DNA of 64,000 nucleotides from NCBI GenBank assembly GCA_034509925.1, contig CM067533.1:3238535-3302534 (forward strand), read 5' to 3'. Below the pieces are notes generated by a model, which worked only from the letters and a program-made list of their open reading frames with translations, was not told the origin of the DNA and made no database searches. This DNA comes from Hirudinaria manillensis (lineage: Eukaryota; Annelida; Clitellata; Hirudinida; Hirudinidae). Shown here piece by piece: positions 1 to 10,476 of the stretch. The position numbers were made by a program, and so were the translations under genes. The stretch's first letter is position 1; each line of letters begins with the position of its first letter.

Positions 1-1
1 G

Positions 2-382
2 CTCCCGTTCATAAACCGACCGGTGCCTCGTTTTGAGCACGGCAAGGACTCTGAAAGCAGAGACTCGCCTACGACGGAGATGAGCCGTTTGTCGCAAATG
101 GCTAACATCGACGAGTGCATTTCTGAAGCTGCCGCTAAGATCTACGGAAATGTCAGGCATTCGATAAGACGTCAGAAAAAACTGGCGGTATTGTCGTCCT
201 GCCTTTTCCTAGAATGCCAAAGAAAGAACGTTCGTGGAGCCTGCAGACGGATTGTCGATGCGTCTGGACTGAACGAAAAGGTCATCAGGCGAGTAGCTAG
301 AATCGTCAGAAAAATGTCGACTCGAGGCGTCAACGGGGTCGACCGAAGGAAAGAAAAGAAATACAGGCGTTCTGAAGAATGA
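2..382 (+). CDS. Kinase array unit 0, 3' part of CDS (cut by window edge)
   Basis: This encodes residues 309-434 of the array protein: the end of the kinase domain and the whole cyclin-like tail. It is cut by the window edge, not by a biological break. Codon 351 is GCT. The following spacer has one extra A in the minisatellite (near 735) compared with the other units. Confidence 0.95.
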   Translation, partial: LPFINRPVPRFEHGKDSESRDSPTTEMSRLSQMANIDECISEAAAKIYGNVRHSIRRQKKLAVLSSCLFLECQRKNVRGACRRIVDASGLNEKVIRRVARIVRKMSTRGVNGVDRRKEKKYRRSEE

Positions 383-596
383 GCGGCACATCGAGTTTTT
401 AAATTGACGGTTTTAAAAATTAAAAAAAAAACTTAACATCTAAAAAAACAAAATTGTCAACTTCACTTTTTATTTAAACCTATAGTTAATTTAGGAATAT
501 TATAAATAAGTTCATTACAAATTTACAATAGATTTAACAACAAAAAAAAATCAAAATTACATGTTTATATTTTATTTTTTTAAATATTAGGAGTTG

Positions 597-777
597 AATA
601 TAAATTAAATCTTATTAAACATAAAAAATATAAATTAAATCTTAATAAATATTAAAATATAAATTATATCTTAATAAATATTAAAATATAAATTAAATCT
701 TATTAAATCTTAAAATATAAATTAAATCTTATTAAAATATTAAAATATAAATTAAATCTTATTAAATATATAAAATA
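597..777. repeat. 29 bp AT-rich minisatellite in the kinase spacer (representative)
   Basis: About six tandem copies of a 29 bp motif that begins ATATAAATTAAATCTTA. The block recurs in each spacer at the same place. It contains AATAAA (for example 644-649), which could serve as the polyadenylation signal of the upstream kinase unit. I see no reading frame in it. Confidence 0.85.
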
Positions 778-789
778 CATCTCAACTTA

Positions 790-840
790 GCGCGCGCGCG
801 CGCCATTGTCTCATTACACATGCAGGCTCGTGCGCGCGCG
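790..840. other. Paired alternating CG tracts upstream of the kinase TATA box
   Basis: Six CG dinucleotides (791-802) and a second GC-alternating tract (832-840) flank a ~29 bp non-repetitive core containing CATTGTCTCATTAC and ACATGCAGG. Such tracts are classical Z-DNA-forming sequences and also CpG methylation targets. They sit at the sharp border between the AT-rich spacer and the GC-richer gene, in every unit. Function is inferred from position only. Confidence 0.7.
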
Positions 841-859
841 AGGGCTTGGCCCTGGGGCC

Positions 860-891
860 TATATAAACGCGAAAGGGCGCAATCAAGATTA
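860..891 (+). promoter_or_regulatory. TATA box and predicted initiator of the kinase units (unit 1 shown)
   Basis: TATATAAA lies at 860-867, exactly 118 bp before the ATG. A sequence fitting the YYANWYY initiator has its A at 891, 31 bp after the first T of the TATA box, which is normal Pol II geometry. The same TATA begins at 2760, 4659, 6560, 8460, 10359, 12256, 14153, 16050, 17947, 19843, 21740, 23638, 25536 and 27433. The start site itself is inferred. The strong, conserved TATA suggests that every unit can be transcribed on its own. Confidence 0.75.
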
Positions 892-977
892 TTTTCACGA
901 GTCAAGCGGTCGAGACGGGTGGAGGACTAAAAGAGGCAGCTAATCTCGGTAGAAACGCTCGATTAACCATTAATAGC

Positions 978-2282
978 ATGGAGTCACAAGTTATTCTCGG
1001 AAGATATTTCCTCACTAAAAAACTAGGAGAAGGAGGCTACGGGCAGGTCTACAGTGCCGTTGATTTGAGCGATGGCACCGACGTTGCCGTCAAATTATCT
1101 TACGGATATGGTCCGACAAGAGATTGCAACGTGCTCGAGGCTAACATTCTAGCGGCATTTTCGAATATCGACTCCCCATTCAAAAACCTCGTGGTGAACT
1201 TGAAATCGTCGCACGTGTTCGACAACTGCGTAATCCTCGTGCTCGAATTATTATCGAACAACCTGAGGAAATACATAAAAGACAGGGCTTTGGAATGCTT
1301 GGACAAGATATCAAATTACGCCAAGCAAATGATAGATTTCCTTCTCTTCATGTCTCAGAGGAATGTCATTCACGGCGACATAAAGCCTGAAAACATCCTA
1401 GTCGATGAGGCAAGTGAAAGCATCAAATTTGCCGATTTCGGACTGGCGCACTGGCCCTGGTCTACGCATAAAGCGCATGTCATACAAACTTTGCCTTATC
1501 GCGCACCCGAAGTCCTATTGGGATACAACTACGACGCGACGGTCGATAGTTGGAGCGTAGGCTGCGTGCTGGTCGAGTGCCTGCTAAGTAAACCGCTCTT
1601 CGGCGTAAGGGACGAATTACAACTCATGCAGAACATTGTCAAAATAATCGGGGCGCCCAGTCAACTTGTCATAAGCCAGGCACCCAAAAGAGACGAATAC
1701 TTCTGGTTCGATCATGGATCTCGGCAATGGATCGTTAAAGGCCATCGATCGCCGATGGTGCCGATGGGCTTGAGAAGATACATCAAGACTTACCACCTCA
1801 TCGATTCAAAGAGTCCCGACTTTGAGCATTTTATGGATCTCGTCGAAAACATGATGAGAGTGGACTCGTACACACGCTATTCGCCTGAGGATTGCCTCAT
1901 GCTCCCGTTCATAAACCGACCGGTGCCTCGTTTTGAGCACGGCAAGGACTCTGAAAGCAGAGACTCGCCTACGACGGAGATGAGCCGTTTGTCGCAAATG
2001 GCTAACATCGACGAGTGCATTTCTGAAGCTGCCGCTAAGATCTACGGAAATGTCAGGCATTCGATAAGACGTCAGAAAAAACTGGCGGTATTGTCGTCCT
2101 GCCTTTTCCTAGAATGCCAAAGAAAGAACGTTCGTGGAGCCTGCAGACGGATTGTCGATGCGTCTGGACTGAACGAAAAGGTCATCAGGCGAGTAGCTAG
2201 AATCGTCAGAAAAATGTCGACTCGAGGCGTCAACGGGGTCGACCGAAGGAAAGAAAAGAAATACAGGCGTTCTGAAGAATGA
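978..2282 (+). CDS. CMGC-type protein kinase with C-terminal TFIIB-like cyclin segment (array unit 1)
   Basis: A 434-residue, single-exon Ser/Thr protein kinase. Visible elements are the glycine loop GEGGYGQV (17-24), VAVK with the ATP lysine K39, a likely helix-C glutamate E54, the catalytic loop HGDIKPEN (132-139; D134, K136, N139), DFG (153-155), APE (176-178), D190 of helix F and R300 near the domain end. All catalytic residues are present, so activity is likely. The TLPYRAPEVLLG stretch and the following insert are CMGC-like. HGD replaces HRD, as in DYRK/HIPK relatives, which also lack that arginine. The DYRK activation-loop tyrosine of YxY is V168, while the second, Y174, is kept. Residues ~340-412 resemble a TFIIB cyclin repeat. 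The tail RRKEKKYRR (423-431) could be a nuclear signal. The ATG follows a 5' leader of ~87 nt. Codon 240 is GAA (Glu) and codon 351 is GCT. Confidence 0.95.
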   Translation: MESQVILGRYFLTKKLGEGGYGQVYSAVDLSDGTDVAVKLSYGYGPTRDCNVLEANILAAFSNIDSPFKNLVVNLKSSHVFDNCVILVLELLSNNLRKYIKDRALECLDKISNYAKQMIDFLLFMSQRNVIHGDIKPENILVDEASESIKFADFGLAHWPWSTHKAHVIQTLPYRAPEVLLGYNYDATVDSWSVGCVLVECLLSKPLFGVRDELQLMQNIVKIIGAPSQLVISQAPKRDEYFWFDHGSRQWIVKGHRSPMVPMGLRRYIKTYHLIDSKSPDFEHFMDLVENMMRVDSYTRYSPEDCLMLPFINRPVPRFEHGKDSESRDSPTTEMSRLSQMANIDECISEAAAKIYGNVRHSIRRQKKLAVLSSCLFLECQRKNVRGACRRIVDASGLNEKVIRRVARIVRKMSTRGVNGVDRRKEKKYRRSEE

Positions 2283-2877
2283 GCGGCACATCGAGTTTTT
2301 AAATTGACGGTTTTAAAAATTAAAAAAAAAACTTAACATCTAAAAAAACAAAATTGTCAACTTCACTTTTTATTTAAACCTATAGTTAATTTAGGAATAT
2401 TATAAATAAGTTCATTACAAATTTACAATAGATTTAACAACAAAAAAAAAATCAAAATTACATGTTTATATTTTATTTTTTTAAATATTAGGAGTTGAAT
2501 ATAAATTAAATCTTATTAAACATAAAAAATATAAATTAAATCTTAATAAATATTAAAATATAAATTATATCTTAATAAATATTAAAATATAAATTAAATC
2601 TTATTAAATCTTAAAATATAAATTAAATCTTATTAAATATTAAAATATAAATTAAATCTTATTAAATATATAAAATACATCTCAACTTAGCGCGCGCGCG
2701 CGCCATTGTCTCATTACACATGCAGGCTCGTGCGCGCGCGAGGGCTTGGCCCTGGGGCCTATATAAACGCGAAAGGGCGCAATCAAGATTATTTTCACGA
2801 GTCAAGCGGTCGAGACGGGTGGAGGACTAAAAGAGGCAGCTAATCTCGGTAGAAACGCTCGATTAACCATTAATAGC

Positions 2878-4182
2878 ATGGAGTCACAAGTTATTCTCGG
2901 AAGATATTTCCTCACTAAAAAACTAGGAGAAGGAGGCTACGGGCAGGTCTACAGTGCCGTTGATTTGAGCGATGGCACCGACGTTGCCGTCAAATTATCT
3001 TACGGATATGGTCCGACAAGAGATTGCAACGTGCTCGAGGCTAACATTCTAGCGGCATTTTCGAATATCGACTCCCCATTCAAAAACCTCGTGGTGAACT
3101 TGAAATCGTCGCACGTGTTCGACAACTGCGTAATCCTCGTGCTCGAATTATTATCGAACAACCTGAGGAAATACATAAAAGACAGGGCTTTGGAATGCTT
3201 GGACAAGATATCAAATTACGCCAAGCAAATGATAGATTTCCTTCTCTTCATGTCTCAGAGGAATGTCATTCACGGCGACATAAAGCCTGAAAACATCCTA
3301 GTCGATGAGGCAAGTGAAAGCATCAAATTTGCCGATTTCGGACTGGCGCACTGGCCCTGGTCTACGCATAAAGCGCATGTCATACAAACTTTGCCTTATC
3401 GCGCACCCGAAGTCCTATTGGGATACAACTACGACGCGACGGTCGATAGTTGGAGCGTAGGCTGCGTGCTGGTCGAGTGCCTGCTAAGTAAACCGCTCTT
3501 CGGCGTAAGGGACGAATTACAACTCATGCAGAACATTGTCAAAATAATCGGGGCGCCCAGTCAACTTGTCATAAGCCAGGCACCCAAAAGAGACGATTAC
3601 TTCTGGTTCGATCATGGATCTCGGCAATGGATCGTTAAAGGCCATCGATCGCCGATGGTGCCGATGGGCTTGAGAAGATACATCAAGACTTACCACCTCA
3701 TCGATTCAAAGAGTCCCGACTTTGAGCATTTTATGGATCTCGTCGAAAACATGATGAGAGTGGACTCGTACACACGCTATTCGCCTGAGGATTGCCTCAT
3801 GCTCCCGTTCATAAACCGACCGGTGCCTCGTTTTGAGCACGGCAAGGACTCTGAAAGCAGAGACTCGCCTACGACGGAGATGAGCCGTTTGTCGCAAATG
3901 GCTAACATCGACGAGTGCATTTCTGAAGCGGCCGCTAAGATCTACGGAAATGTCAGGCATTCGATAAGACGTCAGAAAAAACTGGCGGTATTGTCGTCCT
4001 GCCTTTTCCTAGAATGCCAAAGAAAGAACGTTCGTGGAGCCTGCAGACGGATTGTCGATGCGTCTGGACTGAACGAAAAGGTCATCAGGCGAGTAGCTAG
4101 AATCGTCAGAAAAATGTCGACTCGAGGCGTCAACGGGGTCGACCGAAGGAAAGAAAAGAAATACAGGCGTTCTGAAGAATGA
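2878..4182 (+). CDS. Kinase-cyclin-like protein, array unit 2
   Basis: Identical protein except Asp at residue 240. Codon 351 is GCG, which creates a NotI-type GCGGCCGC site. This is the only GCG copy among units 0-5, so it looks like a conversion tract or a shuffled unit. Confidence 0.95.
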   Translation: MESQVILGRYFLTKKLGEGGYGQVYSAVDLSDGTDVAVKLSYGYGPTRDCNVLEANILAAFSNIDSPFKNLVVNLKSSHVFDNCVILVLELLSNNLRKYIKDRALECLDKISNYAKQMIDFLLFMSQRNVIHGDIKPENILVDEASESIKFADFGLAHWPWSTHKAHVIQTLPYRAPEVLLGYNYDATVDSWSVGCVLVECLLSKPLFGVRDELQLMQNIVKIIGAPSQLVISQAPKRDDYFWFDHGSRQWIVKGHRSPMVPMGLRRYIKTYHLIDSKSPDFEHFMDLVENMMRVDSYTRYSPEDCLMLPFINRPVPRFEHGKDSESRDSPTTEMSRLSQMANIDECISEAAAKIYGNVRHSIRRQKKLAVLSSCLFLECQRKNVRGACRRIVDASGLNEKVIRRVARIVRKMSTRGVNGVDRRKEKKYRRSEE

Positions 4183-4776
4183 GCGGCACATCGAGTTTTT
4201 AAATTGACGGTTTTAAAAATTAAAAAAAAACTTAACATCTAAAAAAACAAAATTGTCAACTTCACTTTTTATTTAAACCTATAGTTAATTTAGGAATATT
4301 ATAAATAAGTTCATTACAAATTTACAATAGATTTAACAACAAAAAAAAAATCAAAATTACATGTTTATATTTTATTTTTTTAAATATTAGGAGTTGAATA
4401 TAAATTAAATCTTATTAAACATAAAAAATATAAATTAAATCTTAATAAATATTAAAATATAAATTATATCTTAATAAATATTAAAATATAAATTAAATCT
4501 TATTAAATCTTAAAATATAAATTAAATCTTATTAAATATTAAAATATAAATTAAATCTTATTAAATATATAAAATACATCTCAACTTAGCGCGCGCGCGC
4601 GCCATTGTCTCATTACACATGCAGGCTCGTGCGCGCGCGAGGGCTTGGCCCTGGGGCCTATATAAACGCGAAAGGGCGCAATCAAGATTATTTTCACGAG
4701 TCAAGCGGTCGAGACGGGTGGAGGACTAAAAGAGGCAGCTAATCTCGGTAGAAACGCTCGATTAACCATTAATAGC

Positions 4777-6081
4777 ATGGAGTCACAAGTTATTCTCGGA
4801 AGATATTTCCTCACTAAAAAACTAGGAGAAGGAGGCTACGGGCAGGTCTACAGTGCCGTTGATTTGAGCGATGGCACCGACGTTGCCGTCAAATTATCTT
4901 ACGGATATGGTCCGACAAGAGATTGCAACGTGCTCGAGGCTAACATTCTAGCGGCATTTTCGAATATCGACTCCCCATTCAAAAACCTCGTGGTGAACTT
5001 GAAATCGTCGCACGTGTTCGACAACTGCGTAATCCTCGTGCTCGAATTATTATCGAACAACCTGAGGAAATACATAAAAGACAGGGCTTTGGAATGCTTG
5101 GACAAGATATCAAATTACGCCAAGCAAATGATAGATTTCCTTCTCTTCATGTCTCAGAGGAATGTCATTCACGGCGACATAAAGCCTGAAAACATCCTAG
5201 TCGATGAGGCAAGTGAAAGCATCAAATTTGCCGATTTCGGACTGGCGCACTGGCCCTGGTCTACGCATAAAGCGCATGTCATACAAACTTTGCCTTATCG
5301 CGCACCCGAAGTCCTATTGGGATACAACTACGACGCGACGGTCGATAGTTGGAGCGTAGGCTGCGTGCTGGTCGAGTGCCTGCTAAGTAAACCGCTCTTC
5401 GGCGTAAGGGACGAATTACAACTCATGCAGAACATTGTCAAAATAATCGGGGCGCCCAGTCAACTTGTCATAAGCCAGGCACCCAAAAGAGACGATTACT
5501 TCTGGTTCGATCATGGATCTCGGCAATGGATCGTTAAAGGCCATCGATCGCCGATGGTGCCGATGGGCTTGAGAAGATACATCAAGACTTACCACCTCAT
5601 CGATTCAAAGAGTCCCGACTTTGAGCATTTTATGGATCTCGTCGAAAACATGATGAGAGTGGACTCGTACACACGCTATTCGCCTGAGGATTGCCTCATG
5701 CTCCCGTTCATAAACCGACCGGTGCCTCGTTTTGAGCACGGCAAGGACTCTGAAAGCAGAGACTCGCCTACGACGGAGATGAGCCGTTTGTCGCAAATGG
5801 CTAACATCGACGAGTGCATTTCTGAAGCTGCCGCTAAGATCTACGGAAATGTCAGGCATTCGATAAGACGTCAGAAAAAACTGGCGGTATTGTCGTCCTG
5901 CCTTTTCCTAGAATGCCAAAGAAAGAACGTTCGTGGAGCCTGCAGACGGATTGTCGATGCGTCTGGACTGAACGAAAAGGTCATCAGGCGAGTAGCTAGA
6001 ATCGTCAGAAAAATGTCGACTCGAGGCGTCAACGGGGTCGACCGAAGGAAAGAAAAGAAATACAGGCGTTCTGAAGAATGA
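4777..6081 (+). CDS. Kinase-cyclin-like protein, array unit 3
   Basis: Asp240, with codon 351 back to GCT. No frame damage. The following spacer has the C form at the CATTACAAA site and ends in the longest CG tract of the array. Confidence 0.95.
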   Translation: MESQVILGRYFLTKKLGEGGYGQVYSAVDLSDGTDVAVKLSYGYGPTRDCNVLEANILAAFSNIDSPFKNLVVNLKSSHVFDNCVILVLELLSNNLRKYIKDRALECLDKISNYAKQMIDFLLFMSQRNVIHGDIKPENILVDEASESIKFADFGLAHWPWSTHKAHVIQTLPYRAPEVLLGYNYDATVDSWSVGCVLVECLLSKPLFGVRDELQLMQNIVKIIGAPSQLVISQAPKRDDYFWFDHGSRQWIVKGHRSPMVPMGLRRYIKTYHLIDSKSPDFEHFMDLVENMMRVDSYTRYSPEDCLMLPFINRPVPRFEHGKDSESRDSPTTEMSRLSQMANIDECISEAAAKIYGNVRHSIRRQKKLAVLSSCLFLECQRKNVRGACRRIVDASGLNEKVIRRVARIVRKMSTRGVNGVDRRKEKKYRRSEE

Positions 6082-6677
6082 GCGGCACATCGAGTTTTTA
6101 AATTGACGGTTTTAAAAATTAAAAAAAAAACTTAACATCTAAAAAAACAAAATTGTCAACTTCACTTTTTATTTAAACCTATAGTTAATTTAGGAATATT
6201 ATAAATAAGTTCATTACAAATTTACAATAGATTTAACAACAAAAAAAAATCAAAATTACATGTTTATATTTTATTTTTTTAAATATTAGGAGTTGAATAT
6301 AAATTAAATCTTATTAAACATAAAAAATATAAATTAAATCTTAATAAATATTAAAATATAAATTATATCTTAATAAATATTAAAATATAAATTAAATCTT
6401 ATTAAATCTTAAAATATAAATTAAATCTTATTAAATATTAAAATATAAATTAAATCTTATTAAATATATAAAATACATCTCAACTTAGCGCGCGCGCGCG
6501 CGCCATTGTCTCATTACACATGCAGGCTCGTGCGCGCGCGAGGGCTTGGCCCTGGGGCCTATATAAACGCGAAAGGGCGCAATCAAGATTATTTTCACGA
6601 GTCAAGCGGTCGAGACGGGTGGAGGACTAAAAGAGGCAGCTAATCTCGGTAGAAACGCTCGATTAACCATTAATAGC

Positions 6678-7982
6678 ATGGAGTCACAAGTTATTCTCGG
6701 AAGATATTTCCTCACTAAAAAACTAGGAGAAGGAGGCTACGGGCAGGTCTACAGTGCCGTTGATTTGAGCGATGGCACCGACGTTGCCGTCAAATTATCT
6801 TACGGATATGGTCCGACAAGAGATTGCAACGTGCTCGAGGCTAACATTCTAGCGGCATTTTCGAATATCGACTCCCCATTCAAAAACCTCGTGGTGAACT
6901 TGAAATCGTCGCACGTGTTCGACAACTGCGTAATCCTCGTGCTCGAATTATTATCGAACAACCTGAGGAAATACATAAAAGACAGGGCTTTGGAATGCTT
7001 GGACAAGATATCAAATTACGCCAAGCAAATGATAGATTTCCTTCTCTTCATGTCTCAGAGGAATGTCATTCACGGCGACATAAAGCCTGAAAACATCCTA
7101 GTCGATGAGGCAAGTGAAAGCATCAAATTTGCCGATTTCGGACTGGCGCACTGGCCCTGGTCTACGCATAAAGCGCATGTCATACAAACTTTGCCTTATC
7201 GCGCACCCGAAGTCCTATTGGGATACAACTACGACGCGACGGTCGATAGTTGGAGCGTAGGCTGCGTGCTGGTCGAGTGCCTGCTAAGTAAACCGCTCTT
7301 CGGCGTAAGGGACGAATTACAACTCATGCAGAACATTGTCAAAATAATCGGGGCGCCCAGTCAACTTGTCATAAGCCAGGCACCCAAAAGAGACGATTAC
7401 TTCTGGTTCGATCATGGATCTCGGCAATGGATCGTTAAAGGCCATCGATCGCCGATGGTGCCGATGGGCTTGAGAAGATACATCAAGACTTACCACCTCA
7501 TCGATTCAAAGAGTCCCGACTTTGAGCATTTTATGGATCTCGTCGAAAACATGATGAGAGTGGACTCGTACACACGCTATTCGCCTGAGGATTGCCTCAT
7601 GCTCCCGTTCATAAACCGACCGGTGCCTCGTTTTGAGCACGGCAAGGACTCTGAAAGCAGAGACTCGCCTACGACGGAGATGAGCCGTTTGTCGCAAATG
7701 GCTAACATCGACGAGTGCATTTCTGAAGCTGCCGCTAAGATCTACGGAAATGTCAGGCATTCGATAAGACGTCAGAAAAAACTGGCGGTATTGTCGTCCT
7801 GCCTTTTCCTAGAATGCCAAAGAAAGAACGTTCGTGGAGCCTGCAGACGGATTGTCGATGCGTCTGGACTGAACGAAAAGGTCATCAGGCGAGTAGCTAG
7901 AATCGTCAGAAAAATGTCGACTCGAGGCGTCAACGGGGTCGACCGAAGGAAAGAAAAGAAATACAGGCGTTCTGAAGAATGA
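6678..7982 (+). CDS. Kinase-cyclin-like protein, array unit 4
   Basis: Asp240, codon 351 GCT. The first CG tract upstream has seven CG dinucleotides instead of six, which explains the 1901 bp spacing to the previous start. Confidence 0.95.
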   Translation: MESQVILGRYFLTKKLGEGGYGQVYSAVDLSDGTDVAVKLSYGYGPTRDCNVLEANILAAFSNIDSPFKNLVVNLKSSHVFDNCVILVLELLSNNLRKYIKDRALECLDKISNYAKQMIDFLLFMSQRNVIHGDIKPENILVDEASESIKFADFGLAHWPWSTHKAHVIQTLPYRAPEVLLGYNYDATVDSWSVGCVLVECLLSKPLFGVRDELQLMQNIVKIIGAPSQLVISQAPKRDDYFWFDHGSRQWIVKGHRSPMVPMGLRRYIKTYHLIDSKSPDFEHFMDLVENMMRVDSYTRYSPEDCLMLPFINRPVPRFEHGKDSESRDSPTTEMSRLSQMANIDECISEAAAKIYGNVRHSIRRQKKLAVLSSCLFLECQRKNVRGACRRIVDASGLNEKVIRRVARIVRKMSTRGVNGVDRRKEKKYRRSEE

Positions 7983-8577
7983 GCGGCACATCGAGTTTTT
8001 AAATTGACGGTTTTAAAAATTAAAAAAAAACTTAACATCTAAAAAAACAAAATTGTCAACTTCACTTTTTATTTAAACCTATAGTTAATTTAGGAATATT
8101 ATAAATAAGTTCATTACAAATTTACAATAGATTTAACAACAAAAAAAAAAATCAAAATTACATGTTTATATTTTATTTTTTTAAATATTAGGAGTTGAAT
8201 ATAAATTAAATCTTATTAAACATAAAAAATATAAATTAAATCTTAATAAATATTAAAATATAAATTATATCTTAATAAATATTAAAATATAAATTAAATC
8301 TTATTAAATCTTAAAATATAAATTAAATCTTATTAAATATTAAAATATAAATTAAATCTTATTAAATATATAAAATACATCTCAACTTAGCGCGCGCGCG
8401 CGCCATTGTCTCATTACACATGCAGGCTCGTGCGCGCGCGAGGGCTTGGCCCTGGGGCCTATATAAACGCGAAAGGGCGCAATCAAGATTATTTTCACGA
8501 GTCAAGCGGTCGAGACGGGTGGAGGACTAAAAGAGGCAGCTAATCTCGGTAGAAACGCTCGATTAACCATTAATAGC

Positions 8578-9882
8578 ATGGAGTCACAAGTTATTCTCGG
8601 AAGATATTTCCTCACTAAAAAACTAGGAGAAGGAGGCTACGGGCAGGTCTACAGTGCCGTTGATTTGAGCGATGGCACCGACGTTGCCGTCAAATTATCT
8701 TACGGATATGGTCCGACAAGAGATTGCAACGTGCTCGAGGCTAACATTCTAGCGGCATTTTCGAATATCGACTCCCCATTCAAAAACCTCGTGGTGAACT
8801 TGAAATCGTCGCACGTGTTCGACAACTGCGTAATCCTCGTGCTCGAATTATTATCGAACAACCTGAGGAAATACATAAAAGACAGGGCTTTGGAATGCTT
8901 GGACAAGATATCAAATTACGCCAAGCAAATGATAGATTTCCTTCTCTTCATGTCTCAGAGGAATGTCATTCACGGCGACATAAAGCCTGAAAACATCCTA
9001 GTCGATGAGGCAAGTGAAAGCATCAAATTTGCCGATTTCGGACTGGCGCACTGGCCCTGGTCTACGCATAAAGCGCATGTCATACAAACTTTGCCTTATC
9101 GCGCACCCGAAGTCCTATTGGGATACAACTACGACGCGACGGTCGATAGTTGGAGCGTAGGCTGCGTGCTGGTCGAGTGCCTGCTAAGTAAACCGCTCTT
9201 CGGCGTAAGGGACGAATTACAACTCATGCAGAACATTGTCAAAATAATCGGGGCGCCCAGTCAACTTGTCATAAGCCAGGCACCCAAAAGAGACGATTAC
9301 TTCTGGTTCGATCATGGATCTCGGCAATGGATCGTTAAAGGCCATCGATCGCCGATGGTGCCGATGGGCTTGAGAAGATACATCAAGACTTACCACCTCA
9401 TCGATTCAAAGAGTCCCGACTTTGAGCATTTTATGGATCTCGTCGAAAACATGATGAGAGTGGACTCGTACACACGCTATTCGCCTGAGGATTGCCTCAT
9501 GCTCCCGTTCATAAACCGACCGGTGCCTCGTTTTGAGCACGGCAAGGACTCTGAAAGCAGAGACTCGCCTACGACGGAGATGAGCCGTTTGTCGCAAATG
9601 GCTAACATCGACGAGTGCATTTCTGAAGCTGCCGCTAAGATCTACGGAAATGTCAGGCATTCGATAAGACGTCAGAAAAAACTGGCGGTATTGTCGTCCT
9701 GCCTTTTCCTAGAATGCCAAAGAAAGAACGTTCGTGGAGCCTGCAGACGGATTGTCGATGCGTCTGGACTGAACGAAAAGGTCATCAGGCGAGTAGCTAG
9801 AATCGTCAGAAAAATGTCGACTCGAGGCGTCAACGGGGTCGACCGAAGGAAAGAAAAGAAATACAGGCGTTCTGAAGAATGA
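8578..9882 (+). CDS. Kinase-cyclin-like protein, array unit 5
   Basis: Asp240, codon 351 GCT. Its 3' spacer is the first with the A form at the CATTAMAAA site, which is otherwise typical of units 7-14. The GCT-CDS and A-spacer types are therefore joined within one unit. Confidence 0.95.
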   Translation: MESQVILGRYFLTKKLGEGGYGQVYSAVDLSDGTDVAVKLSYGYGPTRDCNVLEANILAAFSNIDSPFKNLVVNLKSSHVFDNCVILVLELLSNNLRKYIKDRALECLDKISNYAKQMIDFLLFMSQRNVIHGDIKPENILVDEASESIKFADFGLAHWPWSTHKAHVIQTLPYRAPEVLLGYNYDATVDSWSVGCVLVECLLSKPLFGVRDELQLMQNIVKIIGAPSQLVISQAPKRDDYFWFDHGSRQWIVKGHRSPMVPMGLRRYIKTYHLIDSKSPDFEHFMDLVENMMRVDSYTRYSPEDCLMLPFINRPVPRFEHGKDSESRDSPTTEMSRLSQMANIDECISEAAAKIYGNVRHSIRRQKKLAVLSSCLFLECQRKNVRGACRRIVDASGLNEKVIRRVARIVRKMSTRGVNGVDRRKEKKYRRSEE

Positions 9883-10476
9883 GCGGCACATCGAGTTTTT
9901 AAATTGACGGTTTTAAAAATTAAAAAAAAAACTTAACATCTAAAAAAACAAAATTGTCAACTTCACTTTTTATTTAAACCTATAGTTAATTTAGGAATAT
10001 TATAAATAAGTTCATTAAAAATTTACAATAGATTTAACAACAAAAAAAAATCAAAATTACATGTTTATATTTTATTTTTTTAAATATTAGGAGTTGAATA
10101 TAAATTAAATCTTATTAAACATAAAAAATATAAATTAAATCTTAATAAATATTAAAATATAAATTATATCTTAATAAATATTAAAATATAAATTAAATCT
10201 TATTAAATCTTAAAATATAAATTAAATCTTATTAAATATTAAAATATAAATTAAATCTTATTAAATATATAAAATACATCTCAACTTAGCGCGCGCGCGC
10301 GCCATTGTCTCATTACACATGCAGGCTCGTGCGCGCGCGAGGGCTTGGCCCTGGGGCCTATATAAACGCGAAAGGGCGCAATCAAGATTATTTTCACGAG
10401 TCAAGCGGTCGAGACGGGTGGAGGACTAAAAGAGGCAGCTAATCTCGGTAGAAACGCTCGATTAACCATTAATAGC

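Noticed and set aside
23..382. Separate 119-residue gene at the left edge
   Set aside because: It is the 3' part of a kinase unit cut by the window. The apparent start is an internal GTG.
1100..1306. Minus-strand ORFs of 60-88 codons recurring in every kinase unit
   Set aside because: They are shadows of the kinase CDS in other frames. They recur only because the unit recurs, and the 88-codon one appears or disappears with the length of an A-run.
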